Below are positions 8,818 to 17,602 of a DNA stretch of 64,000 nt, piece after piece. The DNA is from Komagataeibacter xylinus NBRC 15237. GTDB taxonomy: Bacteria; Pseudomonadota; Alphaproteobacteria; Acetobacterales; Acetobacteraceae. Under the pieces are notes generated by a model that saw only the letters and a program-made list of their open reading frames with translations, was not told where the DNA came from and made no database searches. How positions within the stretch are numbered: position 1 is the stretch's first letter; every line of letters starts with the position of its first letter. Position numbers and translations under genes: made by a program. The stretch covers positions 1 through 64,000 of the forward strand of contig NZ_BCTP01000013.1 of assembly GCF_001571345.1 (NCBI RefSeq). Reading direction: 5' to 3'.

Positions 8818-8878
8818 TTCCCGGTCTTTAAAAATGAAACAGAAGATTCATTTTTATATCAAATACCTGAACCGGGAA
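8818..8878. other. Nested inverted repeats in an AT-rich spacer
   Basis: TTCCCGGT (8818-8825) pairs with ACCGGGAA (8871-8878), and inside lies a perfect 9-bp hairpin AAAAATGAA (8830-8838)/TTCATTTTT (8847-8855). The structure could fold as a two-level stem in RNA on either strand. It lies upstream of the membrane-protein gene and downstream of the TonB-receptor end. Function unknown. Confidence 0.45.
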
Positions 8879-8939
8879 AGGTAAATGGATTTTGCCTCAT
8901 TGTTTCAGACAACAAATCTGACCCTGCCTGCGCGCATGA

Positions 8940-9005
8940 GAGTTTTTTCAACCGTTTTAAAGGAATGCCGCCTTTTTGAAAAAAGGCGACACTCAAAAAC
9001 TTTTA
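8940..9005 (+). repeat. Palindromic double-hairpin element, copy 2 (first hairpin decayed)
   Basis: Hairpin 2 (GCCGCCTTTTTG-AAAAAAGGCGAC) and the ACTCAAAAACTTTT end are intact; the first hairpin is degraded to AGTTTTTTCAACCG. It abuts the 3' end of the TonB-receptor gene. Confidence 0.75.
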
Positions 9006-9012
9006 TTTTCTA

Positions 9013-11229
9013 TTAGAAGTTCTGTGAAATACCGGTCAGGATCGTGCGCCGCAGCCCGTATTGCGGGGCGCCCACGCCAATGCCCGTGCCGCTGCGCAGC
9101 ATGTAGGGGTGATCGAACAGGTTGGTCACGTCCAGCCGCAACTGCGTCGTGCGCAGGAAGCGCGAGTGGAACAGATCGCGGAAGGACTGCACCAGCGCCA
9201 GGTTGAACGTGGCATATTGCGGGATCACGCCGCCATTGGGCACAGTGTCGGTATCCTGCCGCAGGCCGCTGCCATAGACCATGGTAGCCGAGAGCAGCGT
9301 GGGGTGCCCGGTGTGGTGGAAGAAAGTGTAAGACCCACCGGCAGAGGCGGTCCAGCGCTGGTCGTGGTCGAGATGCACCCAGTGATTGCTGATATAGGCC
9401 AGGTCACCGGGGTCAAAATTGAACTGCGCGCTGGTAATATCCTTGCCGATGGCGCGCGACCACGCAAAATTGCCGTAAAGCGAAAGCGGCCCGCGGTCAT
9501 AGGAGGTCGAGACCTCATAGCCGTTCACCTGCCCGCGCCGGTAGTTGAAGCCCGACAGGATGATGGGCGCGCCGAACTGCCCCTCGTCAATCAGGTTATG
9601 GGCCAGCTTGTAATAGGCATCGAACGACACGCGCCAGCCGGGCAGGATGACCTGCTCGATCCCGGCATCGAAGTAATGATCGCGCTCGGCCTTAACCGTG
9701 CTGCTGCCGGTGCCGGCTGCCGCACCCGAAGTACCCGCAAACTGCTGCAGGTCGGTACCCCCCACCACCTCGAAGGGCGGCGGCGTGAAGTAGCGCGAAT
9801 AGCCCGCATGCAGGGTTGCACCCTTCCACGCGCGCCACACCACGTTGATGCGCGGGCTGAGCTGGTGCTCGTTGGTGTATTCGCCCACCCCATCAAAGCG
9901 CAGGCCGTAATTGACCGTGACATTGCGCAGCGGCCGCCATTCATCCTGCACGTACAGGCCATAGACATCGCCCGTGCGGCCATTGCCGGTATGGATGGAC
10001 TGGAGCGCCCCCGTGTCGGTGTTCTGCACCAGTGAATCGGTCTTGGTGATGTTGCGCTCGGCAAAGACCTGAAAGCCGAAGCGCACGGTATGATCGGGCC
10101 GCACGCGCCAGGTCACGTCGCTCTGGGTGCCGGTTGACATGACCGAGCGCTCGGCATGCTGGCTTATGCCCATATAGGCCAGATCGCCCAGGTTGGGGTC
10201 GGGGCTGTAGCCGAGGCTGCTGTAGCGCGAGAACACCGATGTCTGGAGCGAGAAGGCCCCGATCTCCTTTTGCAGCGACAGGATGCCGAAATCGGTGATC
10301 TGCTTCTGGCGTTCATTGAGGTTGGACGCACCTGGCGCACCCGGCACCGACACGCAGGCCGAATCATCACCCGCGCAGGGAAAGGTCTGGCCGCCGATAT
10401 TGGGCAGTTGGTACTCGGCGTTCGAGACACCCGCGATCAGGCTCAGCCGCGTGTTCTCATCCACCGTGTAGCGCAGGTGGCCGAGGAAATGGTACTGGTT
10501 GCTCAAATCATGCAGCGCGTTGAACGAGGGCGTGGTGTTCTCGATGCCCACCCGGTCATGCACGTAATCGGCGGTGAAGAAGTAATCCCACTTGCCATGC
10601 TGCCCCCCATACTGCGCGGAGGGGAAGAAGTAGTCACGCGCGCCACCATAGATGGACACGTTGCCACCCCTGTTGGTCGTACCGTTCTTGGTGGTGATGT
10701 CCACCACCGCAGCCTGCAGGAAGCCGTACTGCACCGGCAGCGCACCGGTGGAGAGCGACATGTTATCGGCAAACCGGGTCATGAGTGTCTGGCCGAACAC
10801 GTTCATGCCTTCGGGCAGTTGCACGCCATCAAGGCGGAACTGCACCTCGTTATGGTCGCCGCGCACATGGATCTGGCCGTAGCTGTCCTGCGCCACACCG
10901 GGGGCCTGCAGCAGCACGCTGTTCAGCCCGGTATTGTCGCCACCGGGAATGGTCTCGATCGCCTTGCGGCTGAACGCATGCACCGTTGCCCCCGTGGAGG
11001 GCTGCAACTGCACGCGCGCACGGTCGAGGCGCGCGGTGACGGTCATGGTCTCGGGCGCGGAGGAGGTGCGGTCGAGCGCCTGCGCGGTTGTGGCGGCGTG
11101 CGGATCATCGGGCGTTGTGGCGGTGGCGGGCATGCCCTGCGCGAGGGCAGTGGTAACGGGGGTCAGCGCGGTTATGGCCGCCAGCATGGCACGGGAAAGG
11201 GGACGGGGAAAAAACCATAGGCGCGTCAT
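9013..11229 (-). CDS. TonB-dependent outer-membrane receptor
   Basis: A 738-residue TonB-dependent receptor. MTRLWFFPRP opens a signal peptide ending near TTALAQG. ETMTVTA is the TonB box. The plug follows (SRKAIETIPGGDNTGLNSVLLQAPGV, then HVRGDHNEVQFRLDGV). The remainder is a 22-strand barrel ending in a terminal phenylalanine (GISQNF), as expected for BAM-inserted proteins. Such receptors import siderophores, vitamin B12, sugars or other ligands; nothing nearby identifies the substrate. ATG at 11229 is preferred over in-frame codons farther upstream because it begins the signal peptide, although no good ribosome-binding site is seen. Confidence 0.85.
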   Translation of the reverse strand: MTRLWFFPRPLSRAMLAAITALTPVTTALAQGMPATATTPDDPHAATTAQALDRTSSAPETMTVTARLDRARVQLQPSTGATVHAFSRKAIETIPGGDNTGLNSVLLQAPGVAQDSYGQIHVRGDHNEVQFRLDGVQLPEGMNVFGQTLMTRFADNMSLSTGALPVQYGFLQAAVVDITTKNGTTNRGGNVSIYGGARDYFFPSAQYGGQHGKWDYFFTADYVHDRVGIENTTPSFNALHDLSNQYHFLGHLRYTVDENTRLSLIAGVSNAEYQLPNIGGQTFPCAGDDSACVSVPGAPGASNLNERQKQITDFGILSLQKEIGAFSLQTSVFSRYSSLGYSPDPNLGDLAYMGISQHAERSVMSTGTQSDVTWRVRPDHTVRFGFQVFAERNITKTDSLVQNTDTGALQSIHTGNGRTGDVYGLYVQDEWRPLRNVTVNYGLRFDGVGEYTNEHQLSPRINVVWRAWKGATLHAGYSRYFTPPPFEVVGGTDLQQFAGTSGAAAGTGSSTVKAERDHYFDAGIEQVILPGWRVSFDAYYKLAHNLIDEGQFGAPIILSGFNYRRGQVNGYEVSTSYDRGPLSLYGNFAWSRAIGKDITSAQFNFDPGDLAYISNHWVHLDHDQRWTASAGGSYTFFHHTGHPTLLSATMVYGSGLRQDTDTVPNGGVIPQYATFNLALVQSFRDLFHSRFLRTTQLRLDVTNLFDHPYMLRSGTGIGVGAPQYGLRRTILTGISQNF

Positions 11230-11528
11230 GGCGGAAAGGCTCGCATCCGGTGAGGTGGTTTCGGGAGGCGCAGCTTTATTTGGTACAATATAACATAACA
11301 ACATGAAAAAGCCGCGGCTTTCACCGGGGCTACCAAATGTTGTATTTATGCAACAGAACGCTTCGGCCCAAACGGTAGGCAACCTCTGTTACGTTACCTG
11401 CTGGTGGTTTATGATGGTGCGCGATCCTGCCTTAATACGATATTGTTAAAATATATCATCAATGCATATTTTATTTGTACTGAAAATTGCAAATACTTTT
11501 TATATAAATCATTGTTAAAAACATTTCA

Positions 11529-11575
11529 GGAGGCGCCTATTTTTTCATAAAAAGGCAGAATATAAAAACTTTTGT
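11529..11575 (+). repeat. Palindromic element, copy 3 (degenerate)
   Basis: GGCGCC-TATTTTTTC-ATAAAAAGGC followed by ATAAAAACTTTTG is a decayed hairpin 2 with its right end. It lies in the AT-rich spacer between two divergent genes, one of the few copies not at a gene 3' end. Confidence 0.45.
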
Positions 11576-11628
11576 TAATTTTTATCAATTCGTTATTTTA
11601 AAATACTCTGTTGATCAAGGAAACCACC

Positions 11629-12681
11629 ATGGCCGATACCCCGCTCCCCCCTGACCGCGAGACCCTGACGCACACGCTGCAGGCAACCGGGTTGCCTGCA
11701 GCCATTGTGGCCCATCTGGCCGCACAGGCGCGGCCTGCCGTGCTCATGCCCACCACGGCGGGGGATGAGGACGCCATTCCCGCAGGGGCCTCGAAACTCG
11801 GCGGGCGACCGGACCTGCCGCAGGGCATGGCATGGCCCCTGCGCCCACCCTACCCCGATGCCGACAGGCGGGCACAATATTACAACCGCAAGGCGGATGA
11901 CCTGCTGGCCAATCCGCCCTCATGGGCACGCACCAAGGGCGTCGAATGGTTCAGCAACGAACACCGGGCCAAGGCGCAGGCGGTGGCGAAGGATTTCCCG
12001 CTGGCTTTCTTTGGTCAGTTCAATCTGGCCGAACTGGCGCAGGCACCGGGTTTTGACCCCGTCTTTCCCACCGAGGGCCGCCTGCTGGTGTTCTATGATT
12101 ACTGGATAGAGCCGGAAGAATTCACCCCTGAAGCCGCCGTGGGGTGGCGCGTGATATGGGATCCGTCACCTGTGGCTGAACTGGTGCGCGCGCCGGTGCC
12201 GCAAGCCCTGCTGGCGATCTCGAACGATGAGTGGAGCTGCGTCTTTCCCCCCGCCCCCGTGACCACGCAGCACTCCGTCATCACGCCCATGCCGTTCAAT
12301 GACAAGGGATGGGATGCCTTCCCTTTGGAGGATAATGCAGAATTCACAGCCTATGACGCGTGGTTCTGCGCTTTCGGCACACCTGACGAGAAGAACCGTG
12401 ACAACCACCAGTTTGGTGGTTTTCCGCAGCCTTTGCAAAATGGCCTTCAGGCCCGCAGCCAGCTTGCCGCCAATGGCCTGAACTGCGGGGGCAACATATG
12501 GCACACGGCTCAGGCCAAGGCGCTGCTTGAATCCGCGGCACAGTGGCGGCTTGTCGTGCAGATCGGGGCGGACCCGCATGCGCGGTTTGCCGATGTCGGG
12601 GCCTATTACGTGATGATGCGCGAGGCCGATATCGTGGCCCGCCGGTTTGACCAGGCGCGTGTGGTCTATCAGTGCGATTAA
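11629..12681 (+). CDS. DUF1963 (YwqG-like) protein
   Basis: A 350-residue cytoplasmic protein of the DUF1963/YwqG family, whose function is unknown. Features are SKLGGRPDLPQGMAWP near residue 50 (the typical GG.P.LP....WP), FFGQFNLAEL, LLVFYD, and the C-terminal HQFGGFPQPLQ (GG.P...Q) with WRLVVQI. ATG at 11629 has AAGG at 11617-11620. The N-terminal LPPDRETLTHTLQATGLPAA is a helical extension. It stands alone downstream of an AT-rich spacer. Confidence 0.8.
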   Translation: MADTPLPPDRETLTHTLQATGLPAAIVAHLAAQARPAVLMPTTAGDEDAIPAGASKLGGRPDLPQGMAWPLRPPYPDADRRAQYYNRKADDLLANPPSWARTKGVEWFSNEHRAKAQAVAKDFPLAFFGQFNLAELAQAPGFDPVFPTEGRLLVFYDYWIEPEEFTPEAAVGWRVIWDPSPVAELVRAPVPQALLAISNDEWSCVFPPAPVTTQHSVITPMPFNDKGWDAFPLEDNAEFTAYDAWFCAFGTPDEKNRDNHQFGGFPQPLQNGLQARSQLAANGLNCGGNIWHTAQAKALLESAAQWRLVVQIGADPHARFADVGAYYVMMREADIVARRFDQARVVYQCD

Positions 12682-13149
12682 AGGCGGAAAAGACAGGGCT
12701 TGATCCCTGCATGGGCTGGGCAGAGACTGTTGCATCAATAAAAAGGACGTGCAGGATGCACATTCTTTTTGAAATATTTCATGATGCGCACTGGCACGCG
12801 GCGACACGGTGATATTCTGCTGGCCGTAGCACCGCCTTCATGGCGGTCGCGCATTGGAGGGTTCCCGTAGCAGGCCCTCCCCGCGTGCCGCCAATCTGGT
12901 TTGCCGGTTATTGTGTTCAGGCAGCCATTCGCCCCTGCCGCGCCCTGCCTGGGTGGGGAACACTCTTCGTGGAACCCATTGATTCCACAGCCTTATTTTA
13001 CTGTCAAAGAAACTACCAACCAAAGCGCCCTTCTTACCTAATCCCTTTTCCTGCCCTCGGGAAAGGATCATCGTCAGGGGTCGCGCCACAGCGCAGGCAG
13101 GCAACATCGGGGTGCGGCTTTTTTCAAACGGCTTTGCCGGAATGCGCCC
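12682..13149. other. Intergenic region without a convincing gene
   Basis: 468 bases. A GTGCA..TGCAC hairpin followed by ATTCTTTTT (near 12749-12770) may end the DUF1963 transcript, and GGAGGG..CCCTCC pairs near 12857-12880. A frame of 89 residues reads leftward from 13107 but is Arg/Gly-rich and lacks a ribosome-binding site or any recognisable domain, so it was not called. Confidence 0.4.
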
Positions 13150-13848
13150 TTACCCCTGCATCACCAGCGGCGGCAGGCGCGGCCCTTCGCGCAGATAGGC
13201 GTTGAGAAAGGTATGCACTGCCGAGCGGGCGATGAAGTCGATATGCGCCTGGTCGGTGCTGACCGGCAGTTGCAGCCGCGAACGCGCGGTAATGCGGGTC
13301 TGGCACAGGGCATAGAACTGCTCGGCGGCAAAAACCGGGTCGGGAATGTTCAGCACGCCGGAATCATTATGCTGCATCAGCCATGCCGAGAGGATGTTGA
13401 TGGCCTTCTGCGGACCGTGCTTCCAGAAGGTCTCGGCCAGTTCGGGAAAATTGCCTGCCTCGGAAATGATGATGCGGTTGAGCATGAGCGACAGCGGCGA
13501 GGTCAGCAGCCGGATCATGGCCACGGCCAGGTGCTCGAGCGATTCCGTCAGGTTCGCCCCTTCATCAATGCGGCTGAACAGGAGCGGCATCTTCTCGCAC
13601 GCGCACTGCTCCACAAAGGCGGAGAACAGCGTGGCCTTGCTGTCAAAGTAATTATACAGCGTACCCTTCGACACCCCGGCATCGCGCGCGATGCCCGACA
13701 TGCTGGCCCCCTCGTAGCCGTTCTGGGCAAAGACACGCGCCGCCCCCGCCAGGATCTGCTGGCGCTTGGCGGCGGAGGCACCCGGGGGCAGACTCTCGGC
13801 CGCCTGCATTTTGCCTGAATGGCCTGGCGTGGTGCCCATTGAAATCAT
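13150..13848 (-). CDS. TetR family transcriptional repressor
   Basis: A 232-residue TetR-type regulator. The DNA-binding helix-turn-helix lies near residues 30-75 (ILAGAARVFAQNGYEGASMS, then IARDAGVSKGTLYNYFDSK), and the C-terminal half is a helical ligand-binding domain of the AcrR/AefR sort. It is divergent from the NodT efflux gene, with an inverted repeat at 13914-13932 between them, so it very probably represses that gene and itself. Inducer unknown. A second in-frame ATG (MGTTPGHS, 13839) is an alternative start. Confidence 0.9.
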   Translation of the reverse strand: MISMGTTPGHSGKMQAAESLPPGASAAKRQQILAGAARVFAQNGYEGASMSGIARDAGVSKGTLYNYFDSKATLFSAFVEQCACEKMPLLFSRIDEGANLTESLEHLAVAMIRLLTSPLSLMLNRIIISEAGNFPELAETFWKHGPQKAINILSAWLMQHNDSGVLNIPDPVFAAEQFYALCQTRITARSRLQLPVSTDQAHIDFIARSAVHTFLNAYLREGPRLPPLVMQG

Positions 13849-13913
13849 CCTGCTCCCGCGGTTGGCGCGTACTTTCGATTGACCCCGTGAGGAAAGCCGA
13901 TAGGCTAGGGGAC

Positions 13914-13932
13914 TGACCGAACTGATCGGTCA
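13914..13932. promoter_or_regulatory. TetR operator
   Basis: TGACCGA (13914-13920) and TCGGTCA (13926-13932) form a perfect 7-bp inverted repeat with a 5-base centre. This matches the form of known AcrR/TetR efflux operators. It sits between the divergent TetR and NodT genes. Confidence 0.75.
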
Positions 13933-14006
13933 TTCATGCCATGGTTTAAAAACCATGCCAAGAATGCAGAATTTACATCAGCTGTTTCAGGTACAACAGG
14001 GGGGCC

Positions 14007-15638
14007 ATGTTGGTGGGTAGGGGAATTTCATGGCGCACGGCCGTGGTCGGGTTGTCGGTCATGACCGCCGGGTGTGCGGTTGGCCCTAATTTCCATAAGC
14101 CCAAGCCATGGGTTCCCAACCAGTATGGCGGCCCGGACCGCATCGCGGCCGCAACCGACAAAAACGGCAAACCCGCCGATGTGGCCAGCCAGACCACGCC
14201 TGATGACCCCGATACCGCCTGGTGGTCCCTGTTCCACGATCCCGAGCTGACCAGGCTTGAACAGCGCGTGGCCACCGACAACCTTGATGTGCGCGCCTAC
14301 GCCTACCGCATGGCCCAGAGCCGGGCGGAACTGCGCATTGCCGGTGCCGAGCGCTACCCTGCCATGTCGGCCACCGGCTCCTACGCCCGCCAGCAGTACA
14401 GCACCAAGATGCTGCAGCGCATCGTGACCGATGTGGAGAGTGAACACCCCGAACTTGGCCAGGCGGCAGGCACGCCGGGCAAGGCCAAGATTCCGCTGTT
14501 CAACCAGTGGCGCGACAGCGTGGACGCCACATGGGAGCTCGACCTGTGGGGCCGCGTGCGCCGTGAATACGAGGCCGCGGCCGCAAGCTCGCAGGCGGTC
14601 AACGAATCCCGCCGTGGCATGCTCATCTCACGCCAGTCGGAAGTGGCGCGAGACTACATGGAGCTGCGCAACACGCAGCAGCAGCTTCGCATCGTGCTGG
14701 AAAACCGCGACGTGGCGCAATCCATGCTGGACCTGAACCAGCAGCGCTACACCAAGGGCCTGGCCAGCAACCTCGAGGTGGAGCAGGCCCGCGCGCAGTA
14801 CGAAAACACGCTGGCCCAGATCCCGCAGCTTGAGCAGCAGCTGGCCATGCAGGTCAATGCGCTGAGCCTGCTCATGGGCGCGCCGCCACGCGCGCTGTCC
14901 GATGAACTGCTCACCGCCGCCGCCATTCCGCCCGTGCCGCCACGCGTGCCGGTGGGCGTGCCCTCCGAACTGGCCCGCCGCCGCCCCGATATCCGCCGCG
15001 CGGAGGCCAACCTGCACGCCGCCACCGCCCAGGTGGGCGAGGCCGTGGCCGAGTTCTACCCGCGCGTGACCATCAATGCAGGCTTCGGCTTCGAATCCCT
15101 CTCCTTCCGTGACCTTGGCTTCTGGAACGCCAAGGCGTGGAATGTCGGCCCCTCCATCACGCTGCCCCTGTTCCAGGGCGGGCGCCTGCGCGGCCAGCTT
15201 GAACTGCGCAAGGCCGCCCAGAAGGAAGCCGCCATCACCTACCAGAAAACCGTGCTCGGCGCCTGGCATGACGTGGATAACGCGCTCACCGCCTACACCG
15301 ACGAACAGCGCCGCCATGACAGCCTCGAGCAGCGCATGCAGGCCAGCCACCACGCGCTGGAACTGGCACAGAACCAGTACCGTAACGGCATGGTGACCTA
15401 CCTTAACGTGCTCGATGCCCAGCGCCAGTATCTCGGCGCCGAGTCCGACCTCACCACCAGCACCGCCACCATATCGGGCAATCTGGTGCGGCTGTACAAC
15501 GCGCTTGGCGGCGGGTGGGAGACAACCTACCCCGACACGCCACGCCACAAACAGGCCACCGCCACGACCCGCCCCGCAGCCACGGGCGGCACGCCTGCCA
15601 CCTCTGCTCCTTCCACCACGCCGGGCCAGCCTGCCTGA
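14007..15638 (+). CDS. NodT family outer-membrane efflux lipoprotein
   Basis: A 543-residue TolC-like channel of the NodT family, the outer-membrane part of RND or FUSC-type efflux pumps. The lipobox MTAGC places the acylated cysteine at residue 23. AVGPNFHKP follows, then two OEP repeats with long coiled-coil helices (for example the region around LELRNTQQQL and LDLNQQRYTKGLASN, and later LAQNQYRNGMVTYLNVLDAQR). The last 45 or so residues form an Ala/Thr/Pro-rich tail that is unusual for the family. AGGGGG lies just before the ATG. No pump genes are adjacent; the FUSC/HlyD operon at 38-41 kb lacks a channel and could use this one (inference). Confidence 0.9.
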   Translation: MLVGRGISWRTAVVGLSVMTAGCAVGPNFHKPKPWVPNQYGGPDRIAAATDKNGKPADVASQTTPDDPDTAWWSLFHDPELTRLEQRVATDNLDVRAYAYRMAQSRAELRIAGAERYPAMSATGSYARQQYSTKMLQRIVTDVESEHPELGQAAGTPGKAKIPLFNQWRDSVDATWELDLWGRVRREYEAAAASSQAVNESRRGMLISRQSEVARDYMELRNTQQQLRIVLENRDVAQSMLDLNQQRYTKGLASNLEVEQARAQYENTLAQIPQLEQQLAMQVNALSLLMGAPPRALSDELLTAAAIPPVPPRVPVGVPSELARRRPDIRRAEANLHAATAQVGEAVAEFYPRVTINAGFGFESLSFRDLGFWNAKAWNVGPSITLPLFQGGRLRGQLELRKAAQKEAAITYQKTVLGAWHDVDNALTAYTDEQRRHDSLEQRMQASHHALELAQNQYRNGMVTYLNVLDAQRQYLGAESDLTTSTATISGNLVRLYNALGGGWETTYPDTPRHKQATATTRPAATGGTPATSAPSTTPGQPA

Positions 15639-15750
15639 TGGCCTGCGTTAAAAGCTTGGCGCGCGCGCGCCTTGCTAGTATAAGCCGCCCCGTTCCCGAC
15701 TGGCAGGCCAGTAACTGCCACACGGAAGCATGGCGCAGGGACCTGTTCGT

Positions 15751-16164
15751 ATGATTACATTGCCCCCCGACTATCGCCCCTCGGATGATGAGGAATTCAT
15801 GAATCCGCAGCAGGTGGAATATTTCCGCCTCAAGTTGCTGAAATGGCGGGCGGACCTTCTCAAGGAAGCGGATGAAACGCTTGCCAGCCTGTCGGAAGGC
15901 GGCATCCATGAAGCCGACATTACCGACCGCGCCAGCGTCGAGACCGACCGCGCGCTCGAACTGCGCACCCGTGACCGCGCGCGCAAGCTGATCTCCAAGA
16001 TCAACCAGGCCCTGCTGCGCGTTGAAGCGGGCACCTATGGCTTTTGCGAGGAAACCGGCGAGCCGATCGGGCTCAAGCGCCTTGAGGCCCGCCCCATTGC
16101 CACCCTGTCGATCGAGGCGCAGGAGCGCCACGAACGCATGGAACGCATCCACCGCGACGACTGA
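15751..16164 (+). CDS. dksA: RNA polymerase-binding transcription factor DksA
   Basis: A 137-residue DksA, which enters the RNA polymerase secondary channel and works with ppGpp in the stringent response. The coiled coil carries DITDRAS at its tip (Asp and Ala needed for activity). The zinc-finger region GTYGFCEETGEPIGLKRLEARP keeps only one of four cysteines (Cys99), the reduced form common in alphaproteobacteria. ATG at 15751 is preferred because AGGGA lies nine bases upstream; an ATG at 15730 has GGAAG too close. tRNA-Thr follows. Confidence 0.93.
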   Translation: MITLPPDYRPSDDEEFMNPQQVEYFRLKLLKWRADLLKEADETLASLSEGGIHEADITDRASVETDRALELRTRDRARKLISKINQALLRVEAGTYGFCEETGEPIGLKRLEARPIATLSIEAQERHERMERIHRDD

Positions 16165-16261
16165 CCCCGTCCCCGCCCGGCTGGAAGGCCCCAATTTGCC
16201 AAAAGGTGATAAAAGGGGGTTGCCAGCCGGTGCAGGAAAAGTTAGGAAGCCCGCATACCGT

Positions 16262-16336
<75 letters not shown>

Positions 16337-16356
16337 TTATTTTCCTACCTTTTCTG

Positions 16357-16640
16357 TCAGATTGATTCTTTCTGTTCTGGTCCACATGGTCCAGGAAATA
16401 CCGATAGAATGTCTGCGGCTTCTTTTGGCCAGTCAGGGTCATGGTACCCATAAACGCGCGCGATCGTCTCGACGCCATTCCCAAAAAACCTGGTGCCCTT
16501 TTCAATAGCACTCCGGTCATTGCCACCCTCGTCGCACGGATATGACGAAGCGCATGCCACAATATGCAGGGCCGTCCAGATCGCCTGCCCGCACCGCGAG
16601 AACTCCCCCCGCCCTGCCGCGTTATTGTTTCGATACACAA
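16357..16640 (-). pseudogene. C-terminal remnant of a tyrosine recombinase (integrase), frameshifted
   Basis: Reading leftward, two overlapping frames together give the end of a phage-type integrase. One contains WHALRHIRATRVAMTGV and APGFLGM (like LRHT.ATW...G and AAGFLGM). The other continues GVETIARVYGYHDPDWPKEA, matching the VETIARVYGHHHPD...EA end of alphaproteobacterial integrases. A shift between the frames near 16480 and the missing N-terminal domain show it is dead. It starts about 20 bases past the 3' end of tRNA-Thr, a usual attachment site, so it marks an old island or prophage insertion. Confidence 0.6.
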
Positions 16641-16674
16641 GACGGTTTTGAAGCAACGCACTGATAAAAAAATA

Positions 16675-16725
16675 AGAGACTGTTTGAAAAGTCAGCCCGG
16701 AAAACATCCAGGAATCACAAGGACG
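16675..16725. repeat. Companion module of the palindromic element, copy A
   Basis: AGAGACTGTTTGAAAAGTCA, then GCCCGGAAAACATCCAGGAA and TCACAAGGACG, directly abuts element copy 4. Close relatives lie at 42948-42996 and 58137-58187. Confidence 0.7.
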
Positions 16726-16793
16726 TTTTGGGTGTCGCTTTTTGTTAAAAGGCGGCGCGCGTTAAAGCTTTTTGAAAAAATATTCACCACAAA
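16724..16793 (-). repeat. Palindromic double-hairpin element, copy 4 (reverse orientation, decayed)
   Basis: GTTTTGGGTGTCGC, a damaged hairpin 2 (TTTTTGTTAAAAGGCGGC), then AAAGCTTTTTGAAAAAATATTC and ACCACAAAC. Both hairpins have mutations. It lies upstream of the lipoprotein gene, next to the integrase relic. Confidence 0.65.
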
Positions 16794-16925
16794 CATCCTG
16801 CAGTTTGCAGGGAGTCTTGGGCGTACGCTTTTCAGGCCGCTTTCACAAACCGGTTTGTTCCGCCATCACGCACCCGCTCACGCCGCACAGGGCCTGCACG
16901 GGTCCAGATATTTGACAGAGGCCAT

Positions 16926-17519
16926 ATGACTGCACCCATACCCGCCCGTTTGACCGCCCTGCGGCCCTGCCTGCGCCTGTGGCAGGCTATAGCGCTTGTG
17001 GCGGGGCTCAGCGGCCTTTCAGGGTGTGGTTATACGGATTCGCGCGCTGCCCATCGTGCGCAGATGACCATGATCGGCATGGACAGCACGGATGTGCAGT
17101 CCTGCGTGGGCATTCCCGACAAGACCAAGAAAATCAGCGATGCGGTACAGATTTTTGAATATTCGCGCACCCTGAACATTCCCTCCACCAATGATTCGAC
17201 GCTGATCCCGCTCCAGTCGGTCGTCAACCTGACCGAAACGACACTCGGCGGCGCAGGCAAGACCTGCATTGCCGATATCCGCTTTGAAAACGACCGGGTC
17301 ACCCAGGTGCACTACAGCGGCGATGATGATGAAATGATGGGCACGGACGGTGTGTGTTCCATCGTCACCCGTGGCTGCGTGCGCCAGCCGGTCCCGTCCA
17401 TGCGGCATGTGAAGAAAGGGGTTTTCAGCCCCGTCTCGGCCTTTCACTCGCCCAGGCTCGAGGCACAGCCCGCTACGCCGCCGACACCAAACACACCAGC
17501 GCCGGCAAGCGCAAAATAA
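16926..17519 (+). CDS. Lipoprotein of unknown function, possibly BamE-like
   Basis: A 197-residue protein with a lipoprotein signal (basic N-terminus, hydrophobic core, LSGCG with the modified cysteine near residue 34). The mature part begins with YTDSRAAHRAQMTMIGMD, followed by DVQSCVGIPDKTKKISD and a strand-rich segment (CIADIRFENDRVTQVHYSG). This is reminiscent of the SmpA/BamE fold (helix pair, G.P......G....Y, two strands), but the match is loose. The C-terminus is Pro/Ala-rich. A palindromic element follows its stop. Confidence 0.65.
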   Translation: MTAPIPARLTALRPCLRLWQAIALVAGLSGLSGCGYTDSRAAHRAQMTMIGMDSTDVQSCVGIPDKTKKISDAVQIFEYSRTLNIPSTNDSTLIPLQSVVNLTETTLGGAGKTCIADIRFENDRVTQVHYSGDDDEMMGTDGVCSIVTRGCVRQPVPSMRHVKKGVFSPVSAFHSPRLEAQPATPPTPNTPAPASAK

Positions 17520-17598
17520 AAGTTTTTGGGCACCGCCTTTTTTCAAAAAGGCGGCATTACCTGAAGCTTTTTGAAAAAAGCTTCACCAAAAACTTTCT
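17518..17598 (-). repeat. Palindromic double-hairpin element, copy 5 (reverse orientation)
   Basis: Full-length copy: AAAAGTTTTTGGGCACC, hairpin 2 (GCCTTTTTTC-AAAAAGGCGGC), hairpin 1 (GAAGCTTTTTG-AAAAAAGCTTC), then ACCAAAAACTTT. It separates two convergent genes. Confidence 0.85.
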
Positions 17599-17602
17599 AT
17601 AG

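Noticed and set aside
10156-11220. Long plus-strand frame opposite the TonB receptor
   Set aside because: It is the antisense shadow of the receptor; composition is His/Gly/Arg-rich without domain signals.
12838-13107. 89-residue gene on the minus strand
   Set aside because: No ribosome-binding site, skewed Arg/Gly composition and no recognisable domain.
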